Shown here: piece by piece, positions 18,843-32,139 of the stretch
How the letters are laid out: each line of letters begins with the position of its first letter
How positions within the stretch are numbered: the first letter of the stretch is position 1
Assembly: GCF_013744875.1 (NCBI RefSeq)
Contig: NZ_CP059399.1
Location: forward strand, 6,076,001-6,140,000
Direction of reading: 5' to 3'
Source of the DNA: Nocardia huaxiensis
GTDB lineage: Bacteria > Actinomycetota > Actinomycetes > Mycobacteriales > Mycobacteriaceae
DNA: 64,000 nucleotides
Translations under genes and position numbers: made by a program
The notes under the pieces: generated by a model
Seen by the model: the letters and a program-made list of their open reading frames with translations, nothing else
The model's database searches: none
What the model was told of the DNA's origin: nothing

Positions 18843-19667
18843 TCAGCTCTGCAGGAAGGCGAAGTCGGCGGTGAGTTCGGCGACCTTGTCCTGGAGCGCG
18901 GCGACCGACGGACCCGCCTTGAGCACCTCGCGGGACACGTTCGGCACGACCGCGCCGAGATCGCTCTCGGGCACCAGCTTGCGAATGGACTCCGCTCCCC
19001 CGCCCTGCGCGCCCACACCCGGCATGAGGATGGGGCCGTTGAGCGCGCTCAGATCCGGCGCTTCGGTGAGCGTCGCGCCGACAACCACACCGACGGAACC
19101 GAATTCGGCCCCGGCATTGGCGGCCGCCGCGTCGTCGACCATGCGCTGGGCGATGGTGCGCCCGTCGGAACCGGTGATGGTCTGCAGTTCCGCCGCTTCG
19201 GGATTCGAGGTGGCGGCCAGCACGAACACACCCCGGTCGTTCGCCCGCGCCAGCTCCAGAGCCGGTGCCAGAGAACCGAATCCGAGATACGGCGAGACCG
19301 TGACCGCGTCGCTGGCCAGCGGGCCGTCGGCGAGCCAGGCGTGCGCGTAGGCGTCCATGGTGGAGCCGATATCGCCGCGCTTGGCATCGGCCAGCACCAG
19401 GGTGCCGGCCTCGCGCAGTTCGCCGATCGCCTCCTCCAGCACCAGGATTCCGCCGGAACCGTAGGTCTCGAAGAACGCCACCTGCGGCTTGACCAGCGCG
19501 ACCCGGCCGGCGAAAGCCTCGACGCAGGCGTCGGTGAAAGCCTTCAGCCCGGCCACGTCCTCCGACAGTCCCCAGGCCCGCAACAGCGGCGGATGCGGGT
19601 CGATACCCACGCACAGCGGACCGTGCTCACGCATCGCATCCCGCAGCCGCACACCGAATGTCGCCAT
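18843..19667 (-). CDS. pyrF: Orotidine 5'-phosphate decarboxylase (type 2)
   Basis: PyrF makes UMP, the last step of de novo pyrimidine synthesis. The catalytic motif [12 protein letters not shown], with the active-site Lys and Asp residues, is present, as is the N-terminal CVGIDPHP. Length (274) fits the type 2 (mycobacterial-type) enzyme. It starts 3 bases after the carB stop and is the last gene before a strong terminator. Confidence 0.96.
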   Translation of the reverse strand: MATFGVRLRDAMREHGPLCVGIDPHPPLLRAWGLSEDVAGLKAFTDACVEAFAGRVALVKPQVAFFETYGSGGILVLEEAIGELREAGTLVLADAKRGDIGSTMDAYAHAWLADGPLASDAVTVSPYLGFGSLAPALELARANDRGVFVLAATSNPEAAELQTITGSDGRTIAQRMVDDAAAANAGAEFGSVGVVVGATLTEAPDLSALNGPILMPGVGAQGGGAESIRKLVPESDLGAVVPNVSREVLKAGPSVAALQDKVAELTADFAFLQS

Positions 19668-19670
19668 GTC

Positions 19671-23011
<3,341 letters not shown>

Positions 23012-23012
<1 letters not shown>

Positions 23013-24130
23013 CAGCGTCCCTCCATCAGCATTGCGAAGCGGTCGAACAGGTACGCGGCGTCATGGGGACCGGCGGCCGCCTCCGGGTGGTACTGGACCG
23101 AGAAAGCCTTGCCATCAAGCAGATTCAGGCCCTCGACGGTGCCGTCGTTGGCGCACACGTGGCTGACCTCGGCCTTGCCGAACGGGGTGTCGAACACCTC
23201 GCCGCGCTCGCCCTCGAGGGCGAAGCCGTGATTCTGCGCGGTGATCGAGATGCGGCCCGAATGATGTTCCACGACCGGGATATTGATGCCGCGGTGGCCG
23301 AACTTCATCTTGTAGGTGTTGCGGCCCAGCGCCCGGCCCAGGATCTGGTTGCCGAAGCAGATGCCGAACAGCGGCAGGCCCTCGCCGAGGATGCCCTGGG
23401 TCAGCGCGACCGCGCCGTCCTGGGTGGCCGGGTCGCCCGGACCGTTGGACAGGAACACACCGTTGGGGTTGAGTTCCTTGATCTGGTCGAGGGTGACGTT
23501 CGAGGGCACCACGTGCACCCGCATGCCGCGCTCGGCGAACATGCGCGGGGTGTTGGACTTGATGCCCAGGTCGACCGCGACCACGGTGAAGCGGTGCTCG
23601 CCGATCGGCTCGACGGTGTACATCTCCTTGGTGGAGACCTCGCCGGCCAGGTCCGCGCCCAGCATGGACTGCTGGCCGTTGACGCGCTCGAGGAGCTCCT
23701 CGTATTCGGCGAGGGATTCGCCGGAGAAGATGCCCGCCTTCATGGAACCGCGGGTGCGCAGGTGCCGCACCAGGGCGCGGGTGTCGATGCCCGCGATGCC
23801 GACGATGCTCTGACGCTCGAGCTCCTCCTGGAGCGTCCGGTTGGAGCGCCAGTTCGAGGCGCGGCGCGACGGATCGCGGACCGCGTAGCCCGCGACCCAG
23901 ATCTGCTGCGACTCGTCGTCCTCGTCGTTCCAGCCGGTGTTGCCGATCTGCGGCGCGGTGGCCACCACGATCTGGCGGTCGTAGCTGGGGTCGGTCAGGG
24001 TCTCCTGGTAACCGGTCATCGCGGTGCAGAACACCGCCTCGCCCAGGGTCTGTCCGGTGGCTCCGAAGGTCGTCCCGCGGAACACGCGGCCGTCCTCGAG
24101 CACCATCACTGCGGTATTGCCGCTGCTCAT
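23012..24130 (-). CDS. carA: Carbamoyl-phosphate synthase small (glutaminase) subunit
   Basis: CarA hydrolyses glutamine and channels ammonia to CarB. The 372-residue protein has the CPSase N-terminal domain ([14 protein letters not shown]) and a class I glutamine amidotransferase domain with the nucleophile in GICFGNQ and the His-x-Glu of YHPEA. The start overlaps the end of the upstream membrane-protein gene by 4 bases, and the stop overlaps carB, so translation is coupled. Confidence 0.96.
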
Positions 24131-24627
24131 GCCTCGTCTCCCGTCTTCACACCAGTCCATGCCGGATATACCGCCTTGTCGTCGCCCCGGAATCCGGTAT
24201 CCACCTCGGTTCCGGTCGGCAGCGTCCAGCGAATCACCAGCACACCGTCTTCTGTCATTACTTTGCCCGCGTGCCCGCGCTCGGTGCGCACCGCGGTGAT
24301 GGATTCCTGCGGAATCCAGATCGGGGCCGATCCGTCGCGCTGCAGCAGGATGCCGCGCTCGAAGCGGGTCATCTCCGCCGTGGCGCGAAAACCCAGGTCG
24401 CCCACCGTGATTCGCTGAATCCAGCTGGGGGCCAGGGTGCTGCCGAGGTACAGGCCCGTGGTGGGTTCCAGCAGTTGTGCGCCGCAGTCGGCGGGCACCA
24501 CCGGGAGTGCACCGATCGAGTCCGCCTGTCGTCGGGCCCGCCCGGTCCAGGCGCGGTACATGCCCCACAGGCTCAGCAGGAACAGTGCGAACAGTCCGGC
24601 TATCCACAGCCAGCGTTCCAGTTCCAT
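24127..24627 (-). CDS. PH-like-domain membrane protein of the pyr operon
   Basis: This 166-residue protein has one N-terminal transmembrane helix (roughly residues 6-24, [19 protein letters not shown]) and a cytosolic beta-rich domain resembling bacterial pleckstrin-homology-like domains. The same kind of gene lies between pyrC and carA in M. tuberculosis (Rv1382). Its conserved place inside the operon suggests a linked role, but none is known to me. It overlaps carA by 4 bases. Confidence 0.82.
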   Translation of the reverse strand: MELERWLWIAGLFALFLLSLWGMYRAWTGRARRQADSIGALPVVPADCGAQLLEPTTGLYLGSTLAPSWIQRITVGDLGFRATAEMTRFERGILLQRDGSAPIWIPQESITAVRTERGHAGKVMTEDGVLVIRWTLPTGTEVDTGFRGDDKAVYPAWTGVKTGDEA

Positions 24628-24659
24628 CTAGATCCTCCTCGGTTTCCCCACCCGCCGGT

Positions 24660-25952
24660 TCACCCGGCGACGACCTTGCCGTCTCGGGCGGTGACCTTGC
24701 CGCGCAGGAAGGTGGTGGTCACCTTCGCGGGCAGGGTCATCGACTGGTACGGCGTGTTGTGGGCGATCGACGCGAGTTCCTTCGCCTCGACCGTCCATTC
24801 GGTGTCCGGATCGATCAGCACCAGGTTCGCCGGTTCGCCGACCGCGATGGGGCGGCCCTGATCGTCCAGTCCCACAATGCGCGCCGGGTTCTCGCTCATC
24901 ACCTGGGCGACGCCGCGCCAGTCCAGCAGACCGGTCTTGACCATGGTCTCGACGATGATCGAGAGCGCGGTCTCCAGGCCGAGCATGCCGGGGCGGGCCG
25001 CGGCGAACTCACAGCACTTGTCCTGTTCGGCGTGCGGGGCGTGGTCGGTGGCGACGCAGTCGATGACGCCCTCGGCCAGGGCCTGCCGCAGCGCGGCCAC
25101 GTCCGAGGATTCACGCAGCGGCGGGTTGACCCGGTTCACCGCGTCGTAGGTCTCCAGGCGCGAATCATCGAGCAGCAGGTGGTGCGGGGTGACCTCGGCG
25201 GTGATCGAAATGCCCTGCGCCTTCGCCCATTTCAGCAACTCGACGGTACCGGCGGTGGAGGCGTGGCAGATGTGCACGCGCGCACCGGCATCGCGGGCCA
25301 GCAGCGCGTCGCGGGCCACGATGGACTCCTCGGCGGCACGCGGCCAGCCGGCCAGTCCCAGCCGGGCGGCGTTCGGACCCTCGTGCGCCACCGCGCCCTT
25401 GGTCAGGCGCGGCTCCTCCGCGTGCTGGGCGATGAGCACGCCGAGCGAGTTCGAGTACTCGAGCGCGCGGCGCATGATCAGCGGGTCGTAGACGCACATG
25501 CCGTCGTCGGAGAACATGCGCACCGCACCGACTCCGGCTGCCATGGTGCCCATTTCGGCGAGCTGCTTGCCCTCCAGGCCGACGGTGACCGCACCCACCG
25601 GGTACACGTCCACCAGGCCGACCTCCTGGCCGCGCCGCCACACGTGGTCGGTGATGACCACCGAGTCGGCGACCGGGCTGGTGTTGGCCATGGCGAACAC
25701 GGCCGTGTAGCCGCCGAGAGCGGCTGCGGCGGAACCGGTTTCGATGGTTTCGGTGTCCTCGCGGCCCGGTTCGCGCAGATGTGTGTGCAGGTCGATGAAG
25801 CCCGGCAGCAGGATCTGGCCGGAGGCGTCGATCACCTCGGCGTCGCCGGCCTGCAGTCCCGCGCCGATCGCACGGATCTCACCGTCGGCGAGCAGCACGT
25901 CGACCGGGTCGCCCTCGCCGTAGACCTTGGCGTTCTTGATCAGGATGCTCAT
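24660..25952 (-). CDS. pyrC: Dihydroorotase
   Basis: PyrC cyclises carbamoyl-aspartate to dihydroorotate using zinc. The metal-binding motif [10 protein letters not shown] and the ATDHAPH motif with catalytic Asp are present; length (430) fits the class I long form. It lies 43 bp after pyrB and 32 bp before the PH-like gene. Confidence 0.96.
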   Translation of the reverse strand: MSILIKNAKVYGEGDPVDVLLADGEIRAIGAGLQAGDAEVIDASGQILLPGFIDLHTHLREPGREDTETIETGSAAAALGGYTAVFAMANTSPVADSVVITDHVWRRGQEVGLVDVYPVGAVTVGLEGKQLAEMGTMAAGVGAVRMFSDDGMCVYDPLIMRRALEYSNSLGVLIAQHAEEPRLTKGAVAHEGPNAARLGLAGWPRAAEESIVARDALLARDAGARVHICHASTAGTVELLKWAKAQGISITAEVTPHHLLLDDSRLETYDAVNRVNPPLRESSDVAALRQALAEGVIDCVATDHAPHAEQDKCCEFAAARPGMLGLETALSIIVETMVKTGLLDWRGVAQVMSENPARIVGLDDQGRPIAVGEPANLVLIDPDTEWTVEAKELASIAHNTPYQSMTLPAKVTTTFLRGKVTARDGKVVAG

Positions 25953-25995
25953 GCCGTCTCCTCTCGGTACTGGTCGGTGGTCGTCGCGGGGGTGC

Positions 25996-26961
25996 TCACG
26001 CGACCACCTCGTCGGTGCCGACCAGCAGGCGGAACAGCACCGCCATGCGCATGTGGACGCCGTTGTTGACCTGTTGCAGCACAGCCGCTTTCGGGGAATC
26101 CGCGACGGCGGCGGCGATTTCCATGCCGCGCAGCATCGGGCCCGGGTGCAGCACCACCGCGTCGTCGCCGAGCATGCCCAGGCGGCGTTCGCTCAGTCCG
26201 TAGTTGATCGAGTACTCACGCGCCGACGGGAAGAAGCCGCCGTTCATGCGCTCGGCCTGCACGCGCAGCATCATGACCGCGTCCGCGCCGGGCAGTTCGG
26301 CATCGAGCGAATGCGAGACCCGCACCGGCCAGGACTCCACCCCCACCGGCAGCAGCGTGCGCGGCGCGACCAGGACCACTTCCGCGCCAAGTGTGCTGAG
26401 CAGGAAGGCATTCGAGCGCGCGACCCGGCTGTGGATGATGTCGCCGACGATCAGGACCCGCTTGCCCTCCAGATCGCCGAGGCGCTGACGCAGGGTCAAC
26501 GCGTCCAGCAGCGCCTGGGTCGGGTGCTCGTGGGTGCCGTCACCGGCATTGATGATGGCAGGACCCGGCCCGGCGTATCCGCCTGCGGCATCGTCCATTT
26601 CGCTGAACCAGCGCGCGATCTGGTGTGCCGCACCGGAAGCCGGATGCCGCACGATGAGTGCGTCCGCACCCGCCGCGTGCAGGGTCAGGGCGGTGTCGCG
26701 CAGCGACTCACCCTTGGAGACAGAGGAACTCGACGCGCTCACATTGATGACGTCGGCGCTCATCCACTTGCCGGCGACCTCGAAGGAAACCCGGGTGCGG
26801 GTGGAGTTCTCGAAGAACACCGTCATGACCGTGCGCCCGCGCAGCGTCGGCAGCTTCTTGACCTCGCGGCCCAGCAGCGCCTGCTCGAAGCGTTCGGCCT
26901 CGTCCAGCAGCCCGGTGGCCGCGGCGCGGTCCAGGTCGGTGACCGACAGCAGATGCTTCAC
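25996..26961 (-). CDS. pyrB: Aspartate carbamoyltransferase catalytic subunit
   Basis: PyrB condenses carbamoyl phosphate with aspartate. The carbamoyl-phosphate loop [13 protein letters not shown], the [14 protein letters not shown] motif and a C-terminal HPGPMLRG region are all present in 321 residues. There is no pyrI, so the enzyme is presumably unregulated by a separate subunit. The ATG overlaps the pyrR stop (ATGA). Confidence 0.96.
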   Translation of the reverse strand: MKHLLSVTDLDRAAATGLLDEAERFEQALLGREVKKLPTLRGRTVMTVFFENSTRTRVSFEVAGKWMSADVINVSASSSSVSKGESLRDTALTLHAAGADALIVRHPASGAAHQIARWFSEMDDAAGGYAGPGPAIINAGDGTHEHPTQALLDALTLRQRLGDLEGKRVLIVGDIIHSRVARSNAFLLSTLGAEVVLVAPRTLLPVGVESWPVRVSHSLDAELPGADAVMMLRVQAERMNGGFFPSAREYSINYGLSERRLGMLGDDAVVLHPGPMLRGMEIAAAVADSPKAAVLQQVNNGVHMRMAVLFRLLVGTDEVVA

Positions 26962-27593
26962 TTGTCCCCCTCCTGACGCAGGTACACACCGTCACGACCG
27001 TCGTGCTCGCGCAGCAGCACCGAGATGTCCTCGGTGCGCGCGGTGGGCACGTTCTTGCCGACGTAGTCGGCGCGGATGGGCAGTTCGCGATGGCCGCGGT
27101 CGATGAGCACCGCCAGCTGCACCGCGCGCGGGCGGCCCAGGTCGCGCAGGCCGTCGAGGGCCGAGCGCACGGTGCGACCGGAGAACAGCACATCGTCGAC
27201 CAGCACCACCAGTGCGTCCTCGATGCCGCCCTCGGGCACCGAGGTGCGTTCGAGCGGGCGGTGCGGGCGGCTGCGCAGATCGTCGCGGTAGAGGGTGATG
27301 TCCAGCGAGCCCACCGCGGGGCGGACGCCGGAGAACTCTTCGATGCGTCCGGCCAGACGGGTGGCGAGAGTGGTTCCGCGCGTGGGGATTCCGACGAGCA
27401 CGACGCGCGCGTGGGCGGGGTCGGCGGAATCGAGGGCGGTCTTCTCGATGATCTGGTGCGCCATGCGCGCGATGGTCCGGCCGACATCCGAATCGGAAAG
27501 CAGCTCGCGTCCGGCCTCGACCTGTTCGGGATCGTGCCGCTGCGAGTATTCGCCAGCGCTCGACTTGGCGGCCCGGTCTTCGGGCACAGCCAT
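26958..27593 (-). CDS. pyrR: Pyr operon regulator and uracil phosphoribosyltransferase PyrR
   Basis: PyrR binds pyr leader RNA when UMP is high and represses the operon; many also have weak uracil phosphoribosyltransferase activity. The PRPP motif [13 protein letters not shown] is present, with [10 protein letters not shown] and DITLYRDDL upstream. The ATG at 27593 was chosen for the perfect AAGGAGGT 5 bases before it. That ribosome site lies in the proposed PyrR-binding stem at 27594-27626, consistent with translational repression as described in Mycobacterium smegmatis. Confidence 0.95.
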   Translation of the reverse strand: MAVPEDRAAKSSAGEYSQRHDPEQVEAGRELLSDSDVGRTIARMAHQIIEKTALDSADPAHARVVLVGIPTRGTTLATRLAGRIEEFSGVRPAVGSLDITLYRDDLRSRPHRPLERTSVPEGGIEDALVVLVDDVLFSGRTVRSALDGLRDLGRPRAVQLAVLIDRGHRELPIRADYVGKNVPTARTEDISVLLREHDGRDGVYLRQEGDK

Positions 27594-27626
27594 GCCGACC
27601 TCCTTCCCCGCCTCACCGGACGGTCC
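27594..27626 (-). promoter_or_regulatory. Probable PyrR-binding RNA loop overlapping the pyrR ribosome-binding site
   Basis: On the transcript, GUCCGGUGAGGC (complement of 27610-27621) matches the conserved PyrR loop consensus UCCnGnGAGG. The flanking GACC and GGUC can close a stem, and GGUC is part of the AAGGAGGU ribosome site. PyrR binding would therefore hide the site and block translation of the whole coupled operon. Confidence 0.7.
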
Positions 27627-27848
27627 GTTAAAGGATGTCTTTTCGAGTGGCAACCCTAGCAGCGCGCGGGAATGCCGCCATCACCGCACCCCTGCCGCAA
27701 TCGGGCCCGTCACCTGCACACCTGCGTATTCAGGCGGATTTGCCAGACCGGGGTTCGGCGGAATGTCAGCTATCTCACAGCTATGATCCAAACCGATTGG
27801 TTTGCATCTGTTCCACCGCCATCACCCCGAGGCTGGGAGGAATCGTCG

Positions 27849-28904
27849 ATGAACAAACCGCTGATCTGGGCCATTGCCGGCGTTCTCGTCGTCCTGGGCC
27901 CGATCGCCGGACTCGCGATCCGACGGCTCGTCGATCGCATCTCCGCCAAGATGTCGACCAGAGCCCGCGCGGTCCATCGCATGACCTTCGGACTGATCCG
28001 CGATCTCGCGGTGCCCGTCACCTCGCTGGCCGGTATCGCCCTGGCGATCGCGCTGCCCACCGGACTGCCGTTCTCCACCGACATCGTCCGGCGCATGCTC
28101 GAGGCGGCGCTGCTGCTGGCCATCACCTACTCCGTGGCCCGGCTCGCGGCCGAAGTGGTGACGACGCTGGCCAAGCGGCTGACCGGTGTCACCGGATCGG
28201 TGAGTCTGTTCGGCACCATCACGCGGGTCATCGTGTTCGTGCTCGGCGTGCTCATCACCCTCGACAGCGTCGGCGTGAAGATCACCCCGCTGCTGGGCGC
28301 GCTGGGCATCGGCGCGCTGGCCATCGCCCTCGCGCTGGAGGGCACCCTCGCCAATCTCTTTGCGGGCGTGCACATTCTGGCTTCCAAAACGGTGCATCCC
28401 GGCGATTTCGTGAAGCTGGACACCGGCGAGACCGGCTGGATCTCCGATGTGAACTGGCGAACCACCACCATTCAGGACATCCCCGGCAACTTCATCATCG
28501 TGCCGAACCGCAAATTCGCCGAGGCCATTCTCACCAACTTCCATCGGCCCGAACAGGATATGGCCGTCACCGTCGAGGTGAGCACCGCCTACGACAGCGA
28601 CCTCGACCATGTGGAGGCCGTGACCATGGATGTCGCGCGCCGGGTCATGAAGGAGCTCGATGTGGGCTTCGCGGGCGCCGATCCGCGGGTGCGCTTCCAC
28701 ACCTTCGGCGACTCCGGCATCGGTTTCCGGGTCATCCTGCGCACCCGCCAGTACGAGGATCAATACCTGCTGGTCAGCGAATTCATCAAGGCGCTGCACC
28801 GGCGCTACGACGAGGAGGGCATCGTGTTCCCGTTCCCGATGCGGATTCTCGAATTCGCGCCGGAGAGCACCGCCCGGCTGATGGCGGGACTGCCCACGCC
28901 CTGA
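27849..28904 (+). CDS. MscS-family small-conductance mechanosensitive channel
   Basis: This 351-residue membrane protein has several N-terminal transmembrane helices and the MscS core: a pore helix rich in Gly/Ala/Leu (LGALGIGALAIALALEGT), then NLFAGVHIL, then the beta domain starting HPGDFVKL, and ILTNFHRP. It releases solutes during osmotic downshock. GGAGG lies 8 bases before the ATG. It is transcribed away from pyrR and stands alone. Confidence 0.92.
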   Translation: MNKPLIWAIAGVLVVLGPIAGLAIRRLVDRISAKMSTRARAVHRMTFGLIRDLAVPVTSLAGIALAIALPTGLPFSTDIVRRMLEAALLLAITYSVARLAAEVVTTLAKRLTGVTGSVSLFGTITRVIVFVLGVLITLDSVGVKITPLLGALGIGALAIALALEGTLANLFAGVHILASKTVHPGDFVKLDTGETGWISDVNWRTTTIQDIPGNFIIVPNRKFAEAILTNFHRPEQDMAVTVEVSTAYDSDLDHVEAVTMDVARRVMKELDVGFAGADPRVRFHTFGDSGIGFRVILRTRQYEDQYLLVSEFIKALHRRYDEEGIVFPFPMRILEFAPESTARLMAGLPTP

Positions 28905-28982
28905 CGCACTCGCAGTCGAGGACACGGACCGATGATCGATCGGGTCTTCATACACCGTAAACCGATGTGCGATGCTCGGGGA

Positions 28983-29861
28983 GTGAGCAACGACGCCGAA
29001 TTCACCGAACCCGCCCGGATGACCTTCCGCGGCCACGGCGGTATCCAGATCGCGGGCGACAGCTGGGGACCCCAGGACGGGCCGCTGGTCGTCTTCCTGC
29101 ACGGAGGCGGGCAGACCCGGCACTCCTGGAAGGACTCCGGGCTGGCGCTGGCCAAGGCCGGAATGCACGCGGTACTCCTCGACGCCCGCGGGCACGGCGA
29201 CAGCGACTGGTCGCCCGACGGCGACTACCGGCGCGACGCCATGGTCGGCGACCTTCTGGCAGTCCTGGAGCAACTCGGCCGGCCGGCTTTCGTGGTGGGC
29301 GCGAGCATGGGCGGCATCACCGGACTGCTCGCCACCGCCACCCCGGAAGCCGCGCGGATCACCGGACTCGTGCTCGTCGACGTGGTGCCGCGGCCCGAAC
29401 GCGCGGGCGTGGAGCGGGTGCTGAACTTCCTCAGCGGCCACCCCGAGGGCTTCGCCACCCTGGAGGAGGCCGCCGACGCGGTCGCCGAGTATCTGCCGCA
29501 CCGCCGCCGCCCGCGCAATGCCGAAGGGCTGCAACGGAATCTGCGGCAGCGCTCGGACGGGCGCTGGTACTGGCACTGGGATCCGGCCATGATGGCCAAG
29601 CGCGGGGACGGCGAGGAAATCGATTTCAATACCGAGACCCTCGAAACCGCCGCACGCAATCTGACCATTCCGGTGCTGCTGGTGCGCGGCGCGCTGTCGG
29701 ACGTGGTGAGCGACGAGGGCGTGGCGGCGTTCCGGGCGCTGGTGCCCACTGCCGAGTACGCCGAGATCGGCACGGCCGCGCACACCGCGGCCAGTGACGC
29801 CAATGACGAATTCACCGATGCTGTGGTCGATTTCGTCCGCACGCACGTGCACGAGGGCTGA
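28983..29861 (+). CDS. Alpha/beta hydrolase
   Basis: The fold is evident from FLHGGGQTRHSW (oxyanion region), the nucleophile elbow GASMGG, an Asp in VRGALSDVV and a His in GTAAHTAAS. The pattern resembles haloalkane dehalogenase/haloperoxidase-like and meta-cleavage hydrolases; the substrate is unknown. The GTG at 28983 was chosen because the fold begins soon after; ATGs at 28965 and 28932 would add 6 or 17 residues with no better ribosome site. Confidence 0.82.
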   Translation: MSNDAEFTEPARMTFRGHGGIQIAGDSWGPQDGPLVVFLHGGGQTRHSWKDSGLALAKAGMHAVLLDARGHGDSDWSPDGDYRRDAMVGDLLAVLEQLGRPAFVVGASMGGITGLLATATPEAARITGLVLVDVVPRPERAGVERVLNFLSGHPEGFATLEEAADAVAEYLPHRRRPRNAEGLQRNLRQRSDGRWYWHWDPAMMAKRGDGEEIDFNTETLETAARNLTIPVLLVRGALSDVVSDEGVAAFRALVPTAEYAEIGTAAHTAASDANDEFTDAVVDFVRTHVHEG

Positions 29862-29862
29862 G

Positions 29863-30456
29863 CTAGGCCCCCATCGTCCTGTCGAGCAGGCGGTCCAGCA
29901 GTTGCTCCGCCTGCTCGCGGGTGGCCGCGCCGCCCAGCACGCCCTGCGTGATGCCGGTGACCGACACGACGATCAGCTGCGCATCGAGTTCGGCGGTGTC
30001 GCTTGCCTTTCCGTCGCGATAGCGCCGGATCTGCGCGGCGAAGGCGTCGATCAGCCAGCGCACCGGGCCGACCCGTTCCTCGACACTGAGACCCGAGCCC
30101 TCCAGCGCGGCGGCATGGAAGGCCGCCAGGACCAGGCAGTCCTCGTGCCCCTCATCGTCGAGCGGCATGACCACCGTGGCGACGGCGCGCACGAAATCGC
30201 GCGGGTCCGGGTTCTCCCCTAATGCGCCGAGCCGCTGCGCCATTCGCACGCCGCCGTTCTCGATAACGGCGCGGAAGGTGGCGTCCAGCAGATCGGCCTT
30301 GGTGCCGAAGTAGTACTGGATCAACCGGACCGAGATGCCCGCCGCGGCGGCGATGGACTGAAAGGTCGCCGCGTCCAGGCCGCCCTGGGCGATGACCCGG
30401 CGGGCCACGGTGGTGATCTCGCGTCGCCTCTGGTCGTGATCCACCAAGCGGGGCAT
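29863..30456 (-). CDS. TetR-family regulator, divergent from an alpha/beta hydrolase
   Basis: The 197-residue protein has a TetR helix-turn-helix (FQSIAAAAGISVRLIQYYFGTKADLL) and a BetI-like C-terminal domain. The ATG at 30456 has AGGAGA 8 bases upstream. Two palindromes with ATGGTA half-sites (30498-30515, 30520-30537) lie in the 111-bp divergent region, so it probably represses itself and the hydrolase at 30568. Confidence 0.88.
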   Translation of the reverse strand: MPRLVDHDQRRREITTVARRVIAQGGLDAATFQSIAAAAGISVRLIQYYFGTKADLLDATFRAVIENGGVRMAQRLGALGENPDPRDFVRAVATVVMPLDDEGHEDCLVLAAFHAAALEGSGLSVEERVGPVRWLIDAFAAQIRRYRDGKASDTAELDAQLIVVSVTGITQGVLGGAATREQAEQLLDRLLDRTMGA

Positions 30457-30497
30457 GGCCGGGTTCTCCTGTCTCATCGAGGCCGTCGAAAGGCTCG

Positions 30498-30515
30498 ATG
30501 GTACGCGCATACCAT
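30498..30515. promoter_or_regulatory. TetR operator (ATGGTA-N6-TACCAT)
   Basis: Perfect 18-bp inverted repeat ATGGTA-CGCGCA-TACCAT 42 bp upstream of the regulator start. Confidence 0.75.
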
Positions 30516-30519
30516 TTTC

Positions 30520-30537
30520 ATGGTACGGTCATATCAT
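30520..30537. promoter_or_regulatory. TetR operator, second copy (ATGGTA-N6-TATCAT)
   Basis: Near-perfect repeat of the neighbouring palindrome with one mismatch in the right arm, 22 bp away centre to centre and 30 bp ahead of the hydrolase start. Confidence 0.7.
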
Positions 30538-30567
30538 CAACGGTGATGCGGAATCGGAGGGGCGACT

Positions 30568-31470
30568 GTGGCCACGATCGGGAAGTGGAAGAACGAGGCG
30601 GCGCGCGAGGCGTATCTCGAGGGGTATGCCGCACTGGCTGAACGATGGCCGGCCGGAGTGGAGTCCAGCACGGCGGACGTGGTGACATCGCACGGGAAAA
30701 CGCATGTGCGACAGGCGGGTTCGGGGGCAGGCACGCCACTGGTGCTGATTCATCCGCTGGGCGGGAACGGGTTGTGCTGGTACCCGATCATCGAGCAGCT
30801 GAGCCGGGATCGGACGGTGTACGCGCTCGACACCATCGGCGCGCCCGGGCTGAGTGAGCAGACCGCGCCGATCACCTCGGCCGCCGACTACGCGGTCTGG
30901 ATCGAAGAGGTGCTGGCCGCGCTGACAATCGATCGCGCACATGTGTTCGGCTATTCCGACGGGGCGTGGCGGGCGAGCATGGCGGGGGTCCACGGGTCGA
31001 CGCGACTCGCGAGCCTCACACTGATCGAGCCCGGCGCGGGGATCATCCGGCCGCCATGGGGGTTGCTGCTCAAGATGATTCGGTTCGGCATGAACCCGTC
31101 GCCGGAGAAACTGCGCCGGTTCAGCGCGTACCTCACGCCAGGGTTGGAGCCATCGCCCGAAGAGATCGCGCTGTCGATGGCCGCGCTCGACTACAAGGCA
31201 CCCGCACTGTGGCCGAAGCCGTTGAAAGACGCCGAGCTGCGGGCGATTACAACGCCCACGCTGGTGATCTACGGCGCGGAGTCGGTACTGCTGCCCGATC
31301 CCGGCGCGGCCGAGAAGCGGATTCTCGGGAACATTCCGGATGTCGAGTTCCAGCTCGTTCCCAGCGTTGGACACGGTCTGTTGTTCCAGGACTCGCACAG
31401 GGAGGCCGTCGTGCGTCGCGTGCTCGATTTCCTCGCGCGGCACGACACGGCCGCGGTGGTGCGAGACTGA
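30568..31470 (+). CDS. Alpha/beta hydrolase under TetR control
   Basis: This 300-residue protein has LIHPLGGNG (oxyanion region), nucleophile elbow GYSDG, an Asp in the GAESVLLPD segment and the catalytic His in VGHGLLF. The start is GTG with CGGAGG 7 bases upstream. It resembles carboxylesterase/proline-iminopeptidase-like hydrolases, but the substrate is unknown. The divergent TetR and paired operators suggest induction by a small molecule. Confidence 0.85.
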   Translation: MATIGKWKNEAAREAYLEGYAALAERWPAGVESSTADVVTSHGKTHVRQAGSGAGTPLVLIHPLGGNGLCWYPIIEQLSRDRTVYALDTIGAPGLSEQTAPITSAADYAVWIEEVLAALTIDRAHVFGYSDGAWRASMAGVHGSTRLASLTLIEPGAGIIRPPWGLLLKMIRFGMNPSPEKLRRFSAYLTPGLEPSPEEIALSMAALDYKAPALWPKPLKDAELRAITTPTLVIYGAESVLLPDPGAAEKRILGNIPDVEFQLVPSVGHGLLFQDSHREAVVRRVLDFLARHDTAAVVRD

Positions 31471-31475
31471 TTCCC

Positions 31476-31491
31476 GCGAACATATGTTCGA
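31476..31491. promoter_or_regulatory. LexA SOS box upstream of alkB
   Basis: The sequence GCGAACATATGTTCGA fits the actinobacterial/Gram-positive LexA box CGAAC-N4-GTTCG and differs from TCGAAC-N4-GTTCGA at one outer base. It lies 22 bp before the alkB ATG, with a TAGATT -10-like hexamer in between. Confidence 0.78.
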
Positions 31492-31512
31492 ACAGCGTGA
31501 TAGATTCGCGGC

Positions 31513-32139
31513 ATGTCGACACCGCTGCAGGGATCGCTCCTCGATGGTTTCGGGGAGATCGGGCTCGGTGCGCTGGACGGGATTCAGCGCACCGAACTGA
31601 GTGCGGGCGCGTGGGTGGATGTGCTGCCCGGGTGGTTGACCGGGGCCGACGAGTTGTTCGATCGGCTCGCCGCGAACGTACCGTGGCGGGTGGATCGGCG
31701 GGCCATGTACGACCGGATGGTGGATGTGCCACGGCTTCTCTGTTCGTACAAAGAGGGGCAGGAGCTACCCGATCCTGTACTGGACGAGGCGCGCTCGGCC
31801 TTGAGCGGGCACTACCGCGAGGAGCTCGGCGAGCCGTTCGCCACGGCCGGGCTCTGCTACTACCGGGACGGGAACGACAGTGTCGCCTGGCACGGGGACA
31901 CATTCGGGCGCGGGGCCACCGAGGACACCATGGTCGCGATCGTGTCGGTGGGTGCGGCGCGGGCGTTGCTACTGCGGCCGCGCGGCGGCGGGGCGAGTAT
32001 CCGCTACGCCCTCGGTCACGGGGATCTGATCGTGATGGGTGGGTCGTGCCAGCGCACCTGGGAGCACGCGGTGCCCAAGACCCGGCGCGCGGCCGGGCCG
32101 CGCATCAGTGTTCAGTTCCGGCCGCGCGGCGTCTGGTAG
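31513..32139 (+). CDS. alkB: AlkB-like 2-oxoglutarate-dependent DNA repair dioxygenase
   Basis: AlkB enzymes oxidatively remove alkyl groups from DNA or RNA bases using Fe(II) and 2-oxoglutarate. The 208-residue protein has the iron triad His-x-Asp in WHGDTFG and His in TWEHAV, and the 2-oxoglutarate Arg in RISVQFR. Its first 25 residues are more variable. An SOS box lies immediately upstream. Its 3' end overlaps the convergent monooxygenase gene by 28 bp. Confidence 0.92.
   Translation: MSTPLQGSLLDGFGEIGLGALDGIQRTELSAGAWVDVLPGWLTGADELFDRLAANVPWRVDRRAMYDRMVDVPRLLCSYKEGQELPDPVLDEARSALSGHYREELGEPFATAGLCYYRDGNDSVAWHGDTFGRGATEDTMVAIVSVGAARALLLRPRGGGASIRYALGHGDLIVMGGSCQRTWEHAVPKTRRAAGPRISVQFRPRGVW

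Noticed and set aside
28932..28982. Longer start for the alpha/beta hydrolase (ATG 28932)
   Set aside because: The added residues are not conserved-looking and no ribosome site precedes them.
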